Shown piece by piece: positions 17,597 through 27,367 of a DNA stretch of 60,215 bases (positions are counted from its first letter, which is position 1; the number at the start of each line of letters is the position of its first letter). The position numbers were made by a program, and so were the translations under genes. This stretch comes from Pseudomonadota bacterium. GTDB lineage: Bacteria > Bdellovibrionota > FAC87 > UBA2466. The notes under the pieces are model-generated. The model saw only the letters and a list, made by a program, of their open reading frames with translations. It had not been told where the DNA came from and did no database searches. The DNA is taken from positions 1 to 60,215 of the forward strand of contig RFNO01000025.1 of NCBI GenBank assembly GCA_009927165.1, written 5' to 3'.

Positions 17597-17725
17597 TCTC
17601 CTGACTGCCAGTGATAGTTGTTAGGGGCTTAACCTGCAGTCTGTGGGGTAATACCCCGTGGTAAAGACGTGGGCAGGATAGCAAAAAGGGTCTCGGCAGT
17701 GGTTTTTTGGGATGACTGAACCCCT
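17597..17725 (+). ncRNA. Possible structured RNA leader upstream of the RNase E/G gene
   Basis: Nested complementary segments occur in this noncoding stretch: ACTGCC (17604-17609) with GGCAGT (17695-17700), CCTGC (17633-17637) with GCAGG (17673-17677), GTCT (17639-17642) with AGAC (17665-17668), and GGGGT (17645-17649) with ACCCC (17653-17657). AGGGG (17623-17627) could also pair with CCCCT (17721-17725), giving a pseudoknot. RNase E genes are known to be autoregulated through their 5' UTR in E. coli. I match it to no known riboswitch or sRNA family. The strand is assumed, and it could be chance or a small RNA of its own. Confidence 0.35.
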
Positions 17726-17758
17726 CGTAGCTATTTAATTTTTTTGAGATTTCCATTC

Positions 17759-20260
17759 ATGAGCAAACAAATATTAGTCAATTCTAATCACTATGAAACA
17801 CGAGTTGCCCTCTTAGAAGACGGCGAGATCAAACAACTTCACATTGAGCGCGAAGAAGATAAAAACGTAGTTGGAAACGTTTACCTTGGAGTGGTCAAGC
17901 GCGTGTTGCCGGGGATGCAAGCGGCTTTCCTTGAGCTCGGACTCGAACGAACAGCTTTTTTGTATGTGGATGATATCATTGATGAGCCTTTCGGAAGTGA
18001 TGTAGACGTGCTCGACGAAGAGGAAGGTTCCGAAGACGAAGATACTTCCTATGCGGACGAGGACGATGAACGATTACCCCAACAAAGTGACTCGGATACT
18101 GATGCCTCCGGTGCTGAGAAACAAGTATCTTCCGAAACCGTTGAAGCCGCCGAAACTTCTGATGAAGAAGAAAATGAAGCTTTAATCATTGAAGAAGATA
18201 ATTCCGCAGCTCCCATTTTTGTTGCCCCCCAACTACCAACAGAGGATAGCGACGAAGATGAGGAAGACGAGGACGATTATGAAGAATCCGTTGAGCGCCC
18301 TGAAAATGAACCTGACTTCGAGCTTACTGACACTGAAGCTGAAGAACCGGAACCCGTAAAAGCTTCAACCGAAGAATTAGCTCCTGCGACTAATCCAGAT
18401 TCTGAAGCAGCCGAAGCTCCTGCCTTTGAGCCCATACCAGAGGAGATTCGACAAAAAGAATTATTAACCGAAACTCCTGAGCAGCAGATTGATGCTCATG
18501 AAGAGGATGAAGGACCTCAGCCAGGTAATGAAAGAGTTCCTTCCGAAAATCGTGGAAATCAGGGTCGGGAACGAACCTCCGGAAGAAGTGGCCGCGGCGA
18601 CTACCGAGATCATCGGCGAGGCCGAGGAAACTATCGAAATGACCGGTCTGTAAGAGGCGGAGACCGTTCAGGGAATAGAGACCGACAAGATTACCGCGAC
18701 AATCGCGAACCTCGACAGGACCGACAAGATTACCGCGACAATCGCGAACCTCGACAGGACCGACAAGATTACCGCGGCAATCGCGAACCTCGACAGGACC
18801 GACAAGATTACCGCAGCAATCGCGAACCTCGACAGGACCGGCAAGATTACCGCGGCAATCGCGAACCCAGACGAGATCGGCTAGACCAGACGGAAGGACG
18901 CGAAAATCGAAATGACCGACAAGACAATCGCGGCGGCGGCCGCGGCCCTCGTCGTCAACGATATGAAGCTCGAGAAGGACGATCCTCACGTCAACGCCCT
19001 CGTTATGGAAATAGAAACAATCGACGACGAGGATTCAGTCGAAGAAGGCGCGGGACTGCAAACATTCAAGACCTACTAAAAGAAGGTCAGGAAATTTTGG
19101 TCCAAGTTGCAAAGGCTCCGATTGGAACCAAAGGTGCTCGGCTTACTACTCATATCAGTTTGCCAGGACGAAACTTGGTATTAATGCCGACTGTAAAACA
19201 CTTGGGAATATCTCGAAGAATCCAAAGTGATCGAGAGCGGAGACGGCTCCGAGATATTTTCACAAAACGACTACGCGTTAAAAGTGTTGGATTTATCATC
19301 AGAACGGTAGCGGAAGGAAAAACTTTCAGAGAGCTTAAAGCCGATGCGGATTATTTGATCCGGACTTGGCAGCAAATCAAAAAAGATTCTTCTCAAAAGC
19401 GAGCTCCTGCTTTAATTCACGAAGACCTATCATTAACTTACCGGGCAGTGCGTGATTTCTTCACTGAGGAAGTAGACTCTCTGGTTATTGACAATGCTGA
19501 AGATCACGATGGGATACAGAATTTTATCGGCGAATTCATGCCTCAACTCAAAAACCGGGTGAAACTTTTCAGGGGACCATCTCAGCTTTTTGAACACTAC
19601 GGTGTTGAAGCTGAAATTTCGCGAGCGCTCAGTAAGAAAGTGTGGCTAAAGTCTGGCGGGTACTTGCTCATCGACCAGTCAGAAGCTTTAACTGCGATTG
19701 ATGTGAATACCGGCCGCTACGTGGGCTCCAAGAGTTTAGAAGAAACTATTCTGCGAACTAACTTGGAAGCTGTTAAGGAAATTGCTTATCAACTCAGAAT
19801 TAGAAATGTAGGGGGAATTATCATTATCGATTTGATCGATATGGAATCTGCCTCCAATCGAGAAAAAGTTTTCAATGCTCTTCAAGAGGCACTTTCTGGG
19901 GATAAATCTAAAACAAACATCCTTAAAATCTCTGAGTTGGGTCTTGTTGAAATGACTCGAAAACGTACTCATGAAGATTTGATCCGTTACTTAACAGAAA
20001 GTTGCCCTTCCTGTGATGGACGTGGGTATACGAAAAGCCGCAGAACAGTAGCTTTTGAGATTTTCCGAGAAATCGAAAAAGAGGCGATTTCAAACACCAA
20101 AAACATTGTTGTTTTTGCAGCGCCTGGAGTAGTGAGTCTCTTGGCTAAAGAGGAAAGCCGCCACGTCGGCCTGCTGGAACAACGATTTGGAAAAAGCATT
20201 ATCATTAAGCCCGATACTGCCTTCCATACAGAACAGTTTGAAGTATTTGGTAAGCACTGA
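17759..20260 (+). CDS. rng: Ribonuclease E/G with a large insert in the S1 domain
   Basis: This 833-residue endoribonuclease acts in mRNA decay and rRNA/tRNA maturation. I start it at MSKQILVN (17759), where family similarity begins; a TTG five codons upstream is less likely. The S1 domain begins at residue 1 and runs to about FLYVDDI (near 75). It is interrupted by about 355 residues and resumes at ILVQVAKAPIGTKGARLTTH (after about 434). The insert is acidic to about 260, then Arg/Asp/Gly/Asn-rich. The catalytic domain has the metal aspartates in AIDVNTGR and IIIIDLIDM and a zinc-link CPSCDGRG. There is no C-terminal scaffold. Rne and Rng cannot be told apart by name here. Confidence 0.93.
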   Translation: MSKQILVNSNHYETRVALLEDGEIKQLHIEREEDKNVVGNVYLGVVKRVLPGMQAAFLELGLERTAFLYVDDIIDEPFGSDVDVLDEEEGSEDEDTSYADEDDERLPQQSDSDTDASGAEKQVSSETVEAAETSDEEENEALIIEEDNSAAPIFVAPQLPTEDSDEDEEDEDDYEESVERPENEPDFELTDTEAEEPEPVKASTEELAPATNPDSEAAEAPAFEPIPEEIRQKELLTETPEQQIDAHEEDEGPQPGNERVPSENRGNQGRERTSGRSGRGDYRDHRRGRGNYRNDRSVRGGDRSGNRDRQDYRDNREPRQDRQDYRDNREPRQDRQDYRGNREPRQDRQDYRSNREPRQDRQDYRGNREPRRDRLDQTEGRENRNDRQDNRGGGRGPRRQRYEAREGRSSRQRPRYGNRNNRRRGFSRRRRGTANIQDLLKEGQEILVQVAKAPIGTKGARLTTHISLPGRNLVLMPTVKHLGISRRIQSDRERRRLRDIFTKRLRVKSVGFIIRTVAEGKTFRELKADADYLIRTWQQIKKDSSQKRAPALIHEDLSLTYRAVRDFFTEEVDSLVIDNAEDHDGIQNFIGEFMPQLKNRVKLFRGPSQLFEHYGVEAEISRALSKKVWLKSGGYLLIDQSEALTAIDVNTGRYVGSKSLEETILRTNLEAVKEIAYQLRIRNVGGIIIIDLIDMESASNREKVFNALQEALSGDKSKTNILKISELGLVEMTRKRTHEDLIRYLTESCPSCDGRGYTKSRRTVAFEIFREIEKEAISNTKNIVVFAAPGVVSLLAKEESRHVGLLEQRFGKSIIIKPDTAFHTEQFEVFGKH
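18682..18876 (+). repeat. Five tandem 39-bp repeats in the RNase E/G insert
   Basis: Five units of 39 bases start at 18682, 18721, 18760, 18799 and 18838. Each encodes 13 residues of the pattern RQDRQDYRxNREP, where x is D, D, G, S or G. The DNA copies are nearly identical, with the last diverging at its 3' end. That points to recent expansion by slippage or unequal recombination. Flanking sequence has looser versions of the same Arg/Asp pattern. Confidence 0.93.
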
Positions 20261-20341
20261 TAATTACTGCCTTTTTTTTATCTCATTGAAAGCTTCCCTC
20301 GATCGTGTTAGACACGTCGCATTATTTTCAGGGGAGCGTTT

Positions 20342-20836
20342 ATGGTTCGCTTTGTTTCTTACTTGGGTTTCCTAGTTTTATCGATGAGTGTGATTGGTCA
20401 TGCAAGCACTCATGTTTATTCCGTAGAAGAGTTCATCCACGTAAAATTCGTTGGGACCGATGCGAGCACGCTACTTCGATCCCTCAACCTTCCCCTAGAG
20501 CAAGGAAGTTCGGGTCCAGGAAAAGTTTTTCAAACTACAGATCGAAGCGTTGAACTTTATTGTTTCAAAAGACACTACAACGTTGAACCTTATGCTTGTG
20601 AAGTGCAGTTCGACTTAAGAGGTTTTTCTAATACAACAGTCATTAAGAACCATCGTAAAGGTCTTGAAGTTAAGATCGTTGAAAGCGAAAGCAATAATCG
20701 TCTTTATCAAGCTCTAGAGGTTGAAGGGTCACTCGAAAATGGAAACGCTCCTAAACTTTTTCAAACTCAAGACCAGAAATTTCGTCTCGATTGCTCACAA
20801 AATAAGGAATGTTCATTCTTAATTGATCTCAATTAA
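20342..20836 (+). CDS. Small exported protein of unknown function
   Basis: This 164-residue protein has a signal peptide (about 1-21, cleavage after GHA) and a mature domain with two pairs of cysteines (ELYCFKRH/YACEVQ and LDCSQNKECSF), which suggests disulfides. The segment around each Cys pair looks alike (KVFQTTDRSVELYC and KLFQTQDQKFRLDC), so the protein may be two copies of one short beta module. GGGGAG precedes the ATG. It overlaps the convergent purF by eight bases. I recognise no family. Confidence 0.6.
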   Translation: MVRFVSYLGFLVLSMSVIGHASTHVYSVEEFIHVKFVGTDASTLLRSLNLPLEQGSSGPGKVFQTTDRSVELYCFKRHYNVEPYACEVQFDLRGFSNTTVIKNHRKGLEVKIVESESNNRLYQALEVEGSLENGNAPKLFQTQDQKFRLDCSQNKECSFLIDLN

Positions 20837-22187
20837 GACTGTCTGTCGGATAATTACCTGAAAAACAGGCATGGCAGAAGCCTGTCCCTGCGCTGCTGCC
20901 ACAGGTTTCTAAGAGTCCCTGCAAACTCAAAAATCCAAGAGAATCGGCACCAATTAATTCCTTCATTTGTTCAATCGTACTCCGAGACGCTAAGAGCTCT
21001 TTAGAAGTCGGGGTATCGATCCCGTAGAAACAAGGATGCATCGTGGGAGGTGCCGAAATTCTAAGATGAACTTCTTTCGCCCCAGACTCTCTGAGATGTT
21101 GAATGAGTTTCTTGGAAGTAGTTCCCCTCACCAAACTATCATCTACAACGACGATCTTCTTATCTCTCAGGAATCCACTGAGCGGATTCAACTTAAGTTT
21201 CACTCCAAAATTCCTAATAGATTGCGACGGTTCGATAAATGTACGTCCAATATAATGACTTCTAATAATTCCCATTTCAAAAGGAATTCCCGACTCCTCA
21301 CTAAAGCCAATACTTGCGTAAACTCCAGAATCGGGTACCGGAATGACCATATCCATTCCTGAAGCAGGTTGTTCTTGAGCTAATCTTTTTCCCAGCGCTT
21401 TTCTTGTCTCATAGACCCCCGCCCCGAACACCACGCTATCGGGTCTGGCGAAATAAATATGCTCAAAAACACACTTCTTTTGTTCATACTGTCGAAAGGG
21501 ATACTGAGAGATAAGTTCCGCTGGACGATCATGAGGAACAATAATCATCTCCCCAGGATCTACCTCTCTTTCGTACTTCGCCCCAATCAGATCGAAAGCC
21601 GTCGTCTCACTAGCAAAAACGGGTTTTCCATTTAGATTTCCCAAGACTAACGGTCGAAATCCATAAGGATCTCTTACGGCGATCAAATATTGCTGATCCA
21701 TCACTAACAAAGAATAAGCACCTTCCAACTGCTTCAGTGAAGCTACTAAAGCTTTCACTAGATCTGATTCACCGGAACGAGCCATCAAGTGAACGATAAC
21801 TTCAGTATCAGCTGATGATTGAAAGATCGAACCCATCTGCTCGAGTTTTTTTGCTAATGGTTTGGCGTTAACCAAATTACCGTTATGAACCACTCCTATC
21901 CACCCCAGGGAAGTCCGCAATACTATCGGCTGTAGGTTCTCAGCGGCATTGCCTCCAGCAGTCGAATATCTAGTGTGTCCAATGGCCGATGTACCTGGCA
22001 ACTGAGCAAGAGTAGCGCTTGAAAAAACTTCAGATACTAATCCCAGTTTTTTAAACAAGAAGTTCCTGCTTCCCAGCGTGGAAACAATCCCGGCTCCTTC
22101 CTGTCCTCTATGTTGAAGAGCGTGAAGACCCAAATAAGTAATGTTGCTGGCTTCCGAATTTCCTGAAATTCCAAAAATTGCACACAT
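20829..22187 (-). CDS. purF: Amidophosphoribosyltransferase PurF
   Basis: PurF makes phosphoribosylamine from PRPP and glutamine, the first committed step of purine synthesis. The class II amidotransferase cysteine is C2, directly after the start Met. The PRPP-binding loop VVVDDSLVRGTTS lies in the C-terminal phosphoribosyltransferase domain. No N-terminal propeptide is present. The C-terminal region keeps Cys residues (YGIDTPT segment, CGSSAGTGFCHACF) that suggest the Fe-S-containing Bacillus-type enzyme. It is the last gene of the minus-strand purine operon, 16 bases after purL, and overlaps the convergent exported-protein gene by eight bases. Confidence 0.96.
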   Translation of the reverse strand: MCAIFGISGNSEASNITYLGLHALQHRGQEGAGIVSTLGSRNFLFKKLGLVSEVFSSATLAQLPGTSAIGHTRYSTAGGNAAENLQPIVLRTSLGWIGVVHNGNLVNAKPLAKKLEQMGSIFQSSADTEVIVHLMARSGESDLVKALVASLKQLEGAYSLLVMDQQYLIAVRDPYGFRPLVLGNLNGKPVFASETTAFDLIGAKYEREVDPGEMIIVPHDRPAELISQYPFRQYEQKKCVFEHIYFARPDSVVFGAGVYETRKALGKRLAQEQPASGMDMVIPVPDSGVYASIGFSEESGIPFEMGIIRSHYIGRTFIEPSQSIRNFGVKLKLNPLSGFLRDKKIVVVDDSLVRGTTSKKLIQHLRESGAKEVHLRISAPPTMHPCFYGIDTPTSKELLASRSTIEQMKELIGADSLGFLSLQGLLETCGSSAGTGFCHACFSGNYPTDSLN

Positions 22188-22203
22188 CTTCAGTTGCCCC
22201 TTA

Positions 22204-24444
22204 CTAGAAAAAACATCTCCAACGATTGTTCCAACTTTCTTTGAGATGGGCCATTTGTTTTTCCAACACCTTGGCTCCTCCCTGCTTCAAGACAAAAGTT
22301 CCTTTATCATTCACGATTCCGATGGGTGTAAATTTAACTCCAGCTTGGTTGGCCAACATTTCCACTTCTGTTGCTTCTGCTGAATCGAATCCCAAAACAA
22401 TTCGAGGAATAGATTCTCCAAAAAGAAATCCGTCCACATCAGTTTCTTGGGGAATCGAAATCTCCGCCCCGATACAATCGAAACGGGAAAAGAAAGCCAT
22501 CTCCAAAACCGAGTGAATTAAACCTCCATCGGAAATGTCGTGGCAGGAATAGTCAAATCGCTTACTTCTTAATTTGGACAAAAAATTAAGCATACGAATT
22601 ATTGATTTGAGATCTGTTTCTTCGGGTTGGCCGCAATCGCGTTGGAGCCACTGGCTACAAAAAAGGCTTCCCCCAAGTCCCCCCTCGGGTGAACCAATAA
22701 GCGCAAGTTCAAGAGCAGTGCTGTGGAATTGGGTGTGGGCGAGTTTGGATCGCCCTTCTGATATTCCCACCATACCGATCATAGGCGATGGGTAGATGGG
22801 TTTTCCATCCGTTTCATTATAAAAACTGACATTTCCGGAAATAACCGGAAGCCCCAAAGCCTCACATGCCAAAGAAATGCCTTCGATTGTTTCGGAAAAT
22901 TGCCACATGACTTCTGGATTCTCTGGACTAGCGAAATTGAGACAATCTGTGATTCCAATGGGATCAACTCCCTTTAGAGCTAAATTAATTGCAGCTTCGG
23001 CAACCGCCCTTTTTCCGCCCTCTAAGGGCCACAACCATGTTACTCGTGGATTTCCATCAACTGTCATCGCAATTCGCATTGGTTTTTCAGGAATATCCCT
23101 TAGCCTCAAAACTGCAGCATCATCAAAGGTTCCCCCCTCAGTTCGGTTCCCTACCATCGAATCAAATTGCTCAACCAGAGAAGTGGGGTTTGCAAAGTTG
23201 AAAGCTTCCATATGTCTATCGAATTTGCTCTCAATGGAACCTGAGAGGAGCCGATTTCTATCGATAAACCAACGCTGTTTTAGATCGCTGGGAGCCATCA
23301 TTGTCCTCTCAGCTCGGGGAGGCTCTGTGACAACTTCGACAGGAAGGTCCACAACCTGCTTCCCGTCCTTACTCATTCGAACGGAATGTCCGACCGTAAC
23401 CACACCAATTTGCTCGGCATGCAAGTCCCACTTTGCGTAAATATCCTGAACTCGACTCAATTTTTCCGGAGTACAAACCAGAAGCATTCTCTCTTGAGAT
23501 TCAGACAACAGAAGCTCGTAAGCAGACATTGATTTTTCACGAGTGGGAACTTTATCGAGATCGATTTCCAAACCCGTGTTGGCTCTTGCGGCCATTTCAA
23601 AACTTGAGGAAGTCAAGCCGGCTGCACCCATATCCTGTATACCCACGATGAGGCCAGCTCGCATTACTTCTAAGGTAGCTTCAAGAACTAATTTCTCAGT
23701 AAAAGGATCTCCTACTTGAACCGTTGGTCTTTCCAATTCTTCATCGCTGGAAAATTCCTTTGAAGACATGGTGGCTCCATGGACACCATCTCTACCAGTT
23801 TTTGCTCCCGCATAGACTAAGCAGTTGCCAATACCCGAGGCATATCCTTTAAAAATCTCGTCTTTTTTTACTATGCCAAGTGCAAATGCATTCACCAGTG
23901 GATTTTGGTTATAACAAGCGTGAAAAAAGGTCTGTCCGGCAACAGTGGGAACTCCTACTGAATTCCCATAGTCGCCAATGCCCTTCACTACTCCCTTGAC
24001 CAAGGATGCTGTTTTGTCATTTTTAGGACTACCAAAACATAGGCTGTCCATGAGAGCAATGGGCCTAGCACCCATAGTAAAGATATCTCTTAAAATTCCT
24101 CCTACTCCAGTAGCAGCTCCCTGATGGGGCTCAATGAAGGAGGGATGATTATGGCTTTCCATTTTAAAAGCAACTGCCCAACCACCTCCGATATCCAAAA
24201 TACCGGCATTTTCTCCTGGCCCCTGCAACACGCGTTTTCCTTGAGTGGGAAATCGTTTTAAGTACTTCCGACTCGACTTATAGCTACAATGCTCACTGAA
24301 CATGGCAGAGAAAATACCCAGCTCGGCAAAGTTTGGCTTCCTTCCGAGCTTTTTTTCTATCCACTCAAATTCCTCGCCGGAAAGTCCCAAACCCTTCGCC
24401 ATTTGGGAAGTCGAAACTTGAAGGTCAGGTACCAGATGGCTCAT
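22204..24444 (-). CDS. purL: FGAM synthase subunit PurL (small form)
   Basis: PurL is the ATP-dependent synthetase subunit that turns FGAR into FGAM. At 746 residues it is the small form that needs PurQ (glutaminase) and PurS, unlike the large fused PurL of enterobacteria. Family segments include the N-terminal [30 protein letters not shown], and the paired AIRS-like ATP-binding domains. It overlaps purQ by four bases (ATGA) and is followed by purF. Function and complex follow from family knowledge and neighbours. Confidence 0.96.
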   Translation of the reverse strand: MSHLVPDLQVSTSQMAKGLGLSGEEFEWIEKKLGRKPNFAELGIFSAMFSEHCSYKSSRKYLKRFPTQGKRVLQGPGENAGILDIGGGWAVAFKMESHNHPSFIEPHQGAATGVGGILRDIFTMGARPIALMDSLCFGSPKNDKTASLVKGVVKGIGDYGNSVGVPTVAGQTFFHACYNQNPLVNAFALGIVKKDEIFKGYASGIGNCLVYAGAKTGRDGVHGATMSSKEFSSDEELERPTVQVGDPFTEKLVLEATLEVMRAGLIVGIQDMGAAGLTSSSFEMAARANTGLEIDLDKVPTREKSMSAYELLLSESQERMLLVCTPEKLSRVQDIYAKWDLHAEQIGVVTVGHSVRMSKDGKQVVDLPVEVVTEPPRAERTMMAPSDLKQRWFIDRNRLLSGSIESKFDRHMEAFNFANPTSLVEQFDSMVGNRTEGGTFDDAAVLRLRDIPEKPMRIAMTVDGNPRVTWLWPLEGGKRAVAEAAINLALKGVDPIGITDCLNFASPENPEVMWQFSETIEGISLACEALGLPVISGNVSFYNETDGKPIYPSPMIGMVGISEGRSKLAHTQFHSTALELALIGSPEGGLGGSLFCSQWLQRDCGQPEETDLKSIIRMLNFLSKLRSKRFDYSCHDISDGGLIHSVLEMAFFSRFDCIGAEISIPQETDVDGFLFGESIPRIVLGFDSAEATEVEMLANQAGVKFTPIGIVNDKGTFVLKQGGAKVLEKQMAHLKESWNNRWRCFF

Positions 24445-25106
24445 TTTCGCTCCCTAAGAATGGCCCCTATTGCATTCCATATTTTAAGCCCGTCGTGACT
24501 TCTCAAATCTGATGCTCGCTCCGGATGGGGCATCATTCCGCAAACATTCTTTCCGCGATTAGTGATTCCAGCAATTTGTTGGGTGCTTCCATTTATGTTT
24601 TCTTTATATCGAAAAAGAATTTGGCCTTTTTCCTCCAGCTCTTGGCACTGTGGTGGCTCGATCACATACCTACCCTCTCCGTGAGCAACGGGTAGAGAAA
24701 GAAAAGTCCCTTGGGTTAAAGGTTGGGTCCAAGGATTAGAGCTAGCAATTTCAAGAACAACGTCTCTACAAACAAAACCGTAACTTTGATTTTTAACTAG
24801 TGCTCCAGGAAGAAGACCAGCTTCACAAAGTATTTGAAACCCGTTACAGATCCCTAGAACCAACCCACCTTTTTCGGCATATTCTTTGACAGCCGCCATG
24901 ATTGGAGAAACAGCGGCCATTGCACCCGTTCTCAAGTAATCCCCATAAGAAAAACCACCTGGCAAAACAATGAGATCAAGTTCCGGTGGTAGGTAACTCT
25001 CTTTATGCCAAATTGATTGAACTTCAAAACCAGCACTTTTTTCCAAAGAATATCGGCAGTCATCGTCGCAATTAGATCCCGGAAAAGTAATGACTCCCGC
25101 TTTCAT
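24441..25106 (-). CDS. purQ: FGAM synthase glutaminase subunit PurQ
   Basis: PurQ releases ammonia from glutamine for PurL. The class I amidotransferase nucleophile is C87 in GICNGFQ, and the His/Glu pair lies in MMPHPERAS near the C-terminus. The 221-residue length is normal. It overlaps purS and purL by four bases each, which fits fixed-ratio translation of the PurLQS complex. Confidence 0.96.
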   Translation of the reverse strand: MKAGVITFPGSNCDDDCRYSLEKSAGFEVQSIWHKESYLPPELDLIVLPGGFSYGDYLRTGAMAAVSPIMAAVKEYAEKGGLVLGICNGFQILCEAGLLPGALVKNQSYGFVCRDVVLEIASSNPWTQPLTQGTFLSLPVAHGEGRYVIEPPQCQELEEKGQILFRYKENINGSTQQIAGITNRGKNVCGMMPHPERASDLRSHDGLKIWNAIGAILRERK

Positions 25107-25348
25107 TTCTCTAAAAGCTCCACTCGATAAGATTCAATGACTGGATTCACTAAAAGTTTTTCGCACATTTTCGCGACATCTTTTCTAGCTTCTTCTGGCA
25201 ATTGATGATCAAGAATCAGATCGATCACTTTTCCCATCCGAACTTCTTTTACTTTTGAAAATCCTAAGCGTTGCAATGACGATGCAACTGTGCTTCCTTG
25301 GGGGTCCAGGACTGATTCTTTAAAAAAAATGTGAACTCTCGCTTTCAT
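25103..25348 (-). CDS. purS: FGAM synthase subunit PurS
   Basis: This 81-residue protein bridges PurL and PurQ in the split FGAM synthase. It has the typical PurS pattern: an N-terminal strand with KESVLDPQGST, then VKEVRMGKVIDL, then a C-terminal CEKLLVNPVIESYRVE. It overlaps purC and purQ by four bases each. Without purS the small PurL would not be expected to work, so its presence confirms the split enzyme. Confidence 0.95.
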   Translation of the reverse strand: MKARVHIFFKESVLDPQGSTVASSLQRLGFSKVKEVRMGKVIDLILDHQLPEEARKDVAKMCEKLLVNPVIESYRVELLEK

Positions 25349-26076
25349 AATTGGCTTTCGAAATAATGGTTAAGGCGAACAGCAACTTCACGATAGGTTT
25401 CATCTACTTTACCCAGATCAAAGCGGAATCGATCCTTATCCATCGACTCGCCCGTTACGGTATCCCACAAACGACATCCATCAAGGGTAATTTCATCGGC
25501 AAGAAGCAACTCGCCTCGGTGAGTTCTTCCAAACTCCAACTTGAAATCAACTAGAAACAGTCCGATTTTCTCGAAACATGGTCCTAACATTTTGTTAACT
25601 GTTAATGCCGTATTTTTCATAAAATTGAGCTCAGAAGAAGTCGCCCACTGAAAATATTCGATATGTCCTTCGCTGATGAGTGGATCTCCCAGCGAATCAT
25701 TTTTGAAAAAATATTCCACTAATGGTTTTTTAAAAGGAGTACCCTTTTCGAGTCCTAGACGCTTGCAGATACTGCCCGCAGCTTTATTCCTCACAACGAC
25801 TTCAACGGGGATAATTTTCAGTTTTTTAACCAGCATTTCCCGATCAGAAATACGATTAACAAAATGGGAATGGACACCGTGCTTTTCTAAATAACGAAAA
25901 ATCTGAGAACTAATTTGATTGTTCAATACACCCTTATTGAGGATAGTCCCTTTTTTCTGCGCATTAAAAGCAGTGGCATCGTCTTTAAAATATTGTATTG
26001 CGAGATCTTCGTGATCTGTCTCAAAAATAATTTTAGATTTTCCGTCGTAGAGGGGAGATTTTCGTTCAATCTTCAT
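25345..26076 (-). CDS. purC: SAICAR synthetase PurC
   Basis: PurC joins CAIR to aspartate with ATP, giving SAICAR. Family segments are LYDGKSKIIFET near the N-terminus, VEVVVRNKAAGS in the middle and LVDFKLEFGRT with LADEITLD further on. I use the ATG at 26076, giving MKIERKSPLYDG (243 residues); a TTG two codons upstream is less likely. The gene overlaps the purB 3' end by about 11 bases and purS by four. Confidence 0.95.
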   Translation of the reverse strand: MKIERKSPLYDGKSKIIFETDHEDLAIQYFKDDATAFNAQKKGTILNKGVLNNQISSQIFRYLEKHGVHSHFVNRISDREMLVKKLKIIPVEVVVRNKAAGSICKRLGLEKGTPFKKPLVEYFFKNDSLGDPLISEGHIEYFQWATSSELNFMKNTALTVNKMLGPCFEKIGLFLVDFKLEFGRTHRGELLLADEITLDGCRLWDTVTGESMDKDRFRFDLGKVDETYREVAVRLNHYFESQL

Positions 26077-27367
26077 TCCCAAGGACTTTCCCGTACAAGT
26101 AGTCGAGATGTTTTAAAGTGCTTTCCGTACTGAAAAGCTTGTCTACGTCTACTTGTGGGAGAACTTTAGCTACTTTGGAATCAGCTTTCAATAGCTCTTG
26201 AAATGAAACTTTCTCATCCAACGCTCGTAACGCATTGCTCTGCACTATTTGGTAGGCTTCATCGCGGGCTAAACCCTTTTCAATCAATTTAAGTAATACA
26301 TTTTGAGAATAAATAACGCCGGAAAGGAGGTTTAGGTTTTCAGCCATTCGGTCGGGAAAAATCTCCAAATGAGTTAATAAATCATTCAATCTCCATAACA
26401 TATAGTGAACTAAAATATTGGCGTCAGGCCCGATTACTCTCTCAACCGAAGAATGGCTGATATCTCGCTCATGCCACAGAGCACAATTCTCCATAGCAGG
26501 AATCACCATACTTCTCAGCAATCTTGCAAGTCCGGTAAGATTTTCGGCACTGATAGGATTTCGCTTATGAGGCATTGCTGAAGAACCCTTTTGGCCTGCA
26601 CTAAACCCTTCCCTGACTTCGCCCACTTCCGTTCTCTGAAGATGCCTGAGCTCAACTGCAATCGATTCAACCGAGGAAGCCAATAAAGCAATCGCTGAAA
26701 CATAGGCAGCAAACCGGTCTCGAGCAATCACTTGAGTGGAGAGAGAATCGGGTTTTAGCCCTAGTTTCTGACAAACAAACTGCTCTACTTCTGGCGGGAT
26801 ATGAGCATAATTTCCAACGGCTCCCGAAATCTTCCCCACCGCAACTTCAGTCCGCGCATTTTCTAATCGTGTTAAAGCACGCTTAAGGCTGTCGTGCCAA
26901 AGTAGCCACTTCATTCCCATGGTCATCGGCTCGGCATGAATCCCATGGGTCCTACCCATCATTAATACTTTTTTGTCGGATTGAGCGCGCTTTCGGGTAG
27001 TCGCCAAACATTCTTTGAGGTTGTTAATAATCAAGTCGGCGGATTTGGTAAGGCGAAATGCAAAGGCCGTATCGACAACATCACTTGAAGTGAGACCCAT
27101 GTGAACAAAGCGACCCGACTCACCGATAGCACGCTGGACCTCAGACACAAAAGCCGCAACGTCGTGTTTGGTCTTCTTTTCGAGTTCTTGGACCGCTTTG
27201 AGGTCGAATCCAGCCCGTTCGCGAATATGCTTCATATCCGAGGCTGGAATTTTGCCTAGCTTTGCCCATCCTTCGCACGCAAGGACCTCAATATCCAACC
27301 ATGTTCGGTACTGAGATTCTTCCGACCACAAATGGCTCATTTCTGGTCGGCTGTAACGTTCTATCAC
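26066..27367 (-). CDS. purB: Adenylosuccinate lyase PurB
   Basis: PurB splits SAICAR to AICAR and adenylosuccinate to AMP. The 433-residue length and the fumarase-superfamily signature GSSAMPHKRNP identify it. The catalytic His regions are MGRTHGIHAEP and the TSSDVVDT segment. The start is GTG, overlapping the stop of the upstream exported-protein gene as GTGA. It thus appears to be translated by coupling from a gene of unknown function, which is unusual for a purine enzyme. Confidence 0.96.
   Translation of the reverse strand: MIERYSRPEMSHLWSEESQYRTWLDIEVLACEGWAKLGKIPASDMKHIRERAGFDLKAVQELEKKTKHDVAAFVSEVQRAIGESGRFVHMGLTSSDVVDTAFAFRLTKSADLIINNLKECLATTRKRAQSDKKVLMMGRTHGIHAEPMTMGMKWLLWHDSLKRALTRLENARTEVAVGKISGAVGNYAHIPPEVEQFVCQKLGLKPDSLSTQVIARDRFAAYVSAIALLASSVESIAVELRHLQRTEVGEVREGFSAGQKGSSAMPHKRNPISAENLTGLARLLRSMVIPAMENCALWHERDISHSSVERVIGPDANILVHYMLWRLNDLLTHLEIFPDRMAENLNLLSGVIYSQNVLLKLIEKGLARDEAYQIVQSNALRALDEKVSFQELLKADSKVAKVLPQVDVDKLFSTESTLKHLDYLYGKVLGNED

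Noticed and set aside
17645-17657. GGGGTAATACCCC palindrome as a regulator operator
   Set aside because: It fits as the terminal helix of the possible RNA structure. A single copy without a known matching regulator does not support an operator call.
18682-18876. Regular repeats that could be taken for a CRISPR array
   Set aside because: The units are contiguous with no unique spacers, are a multiple of three, and are in frame with a coding sequence.
18390-18989. Antisense open frame of 199 codons in the RNase E/G insert
   Set aside because: It is opposite the 39-bp repeats, so its repeating protein pattern is a by-product of the sense repeats.
22877-23440. Antisense open frame of 187 codons in purL
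   Set aside because: It is fully covered by a strongly conserved gene and has no recognisable domain.
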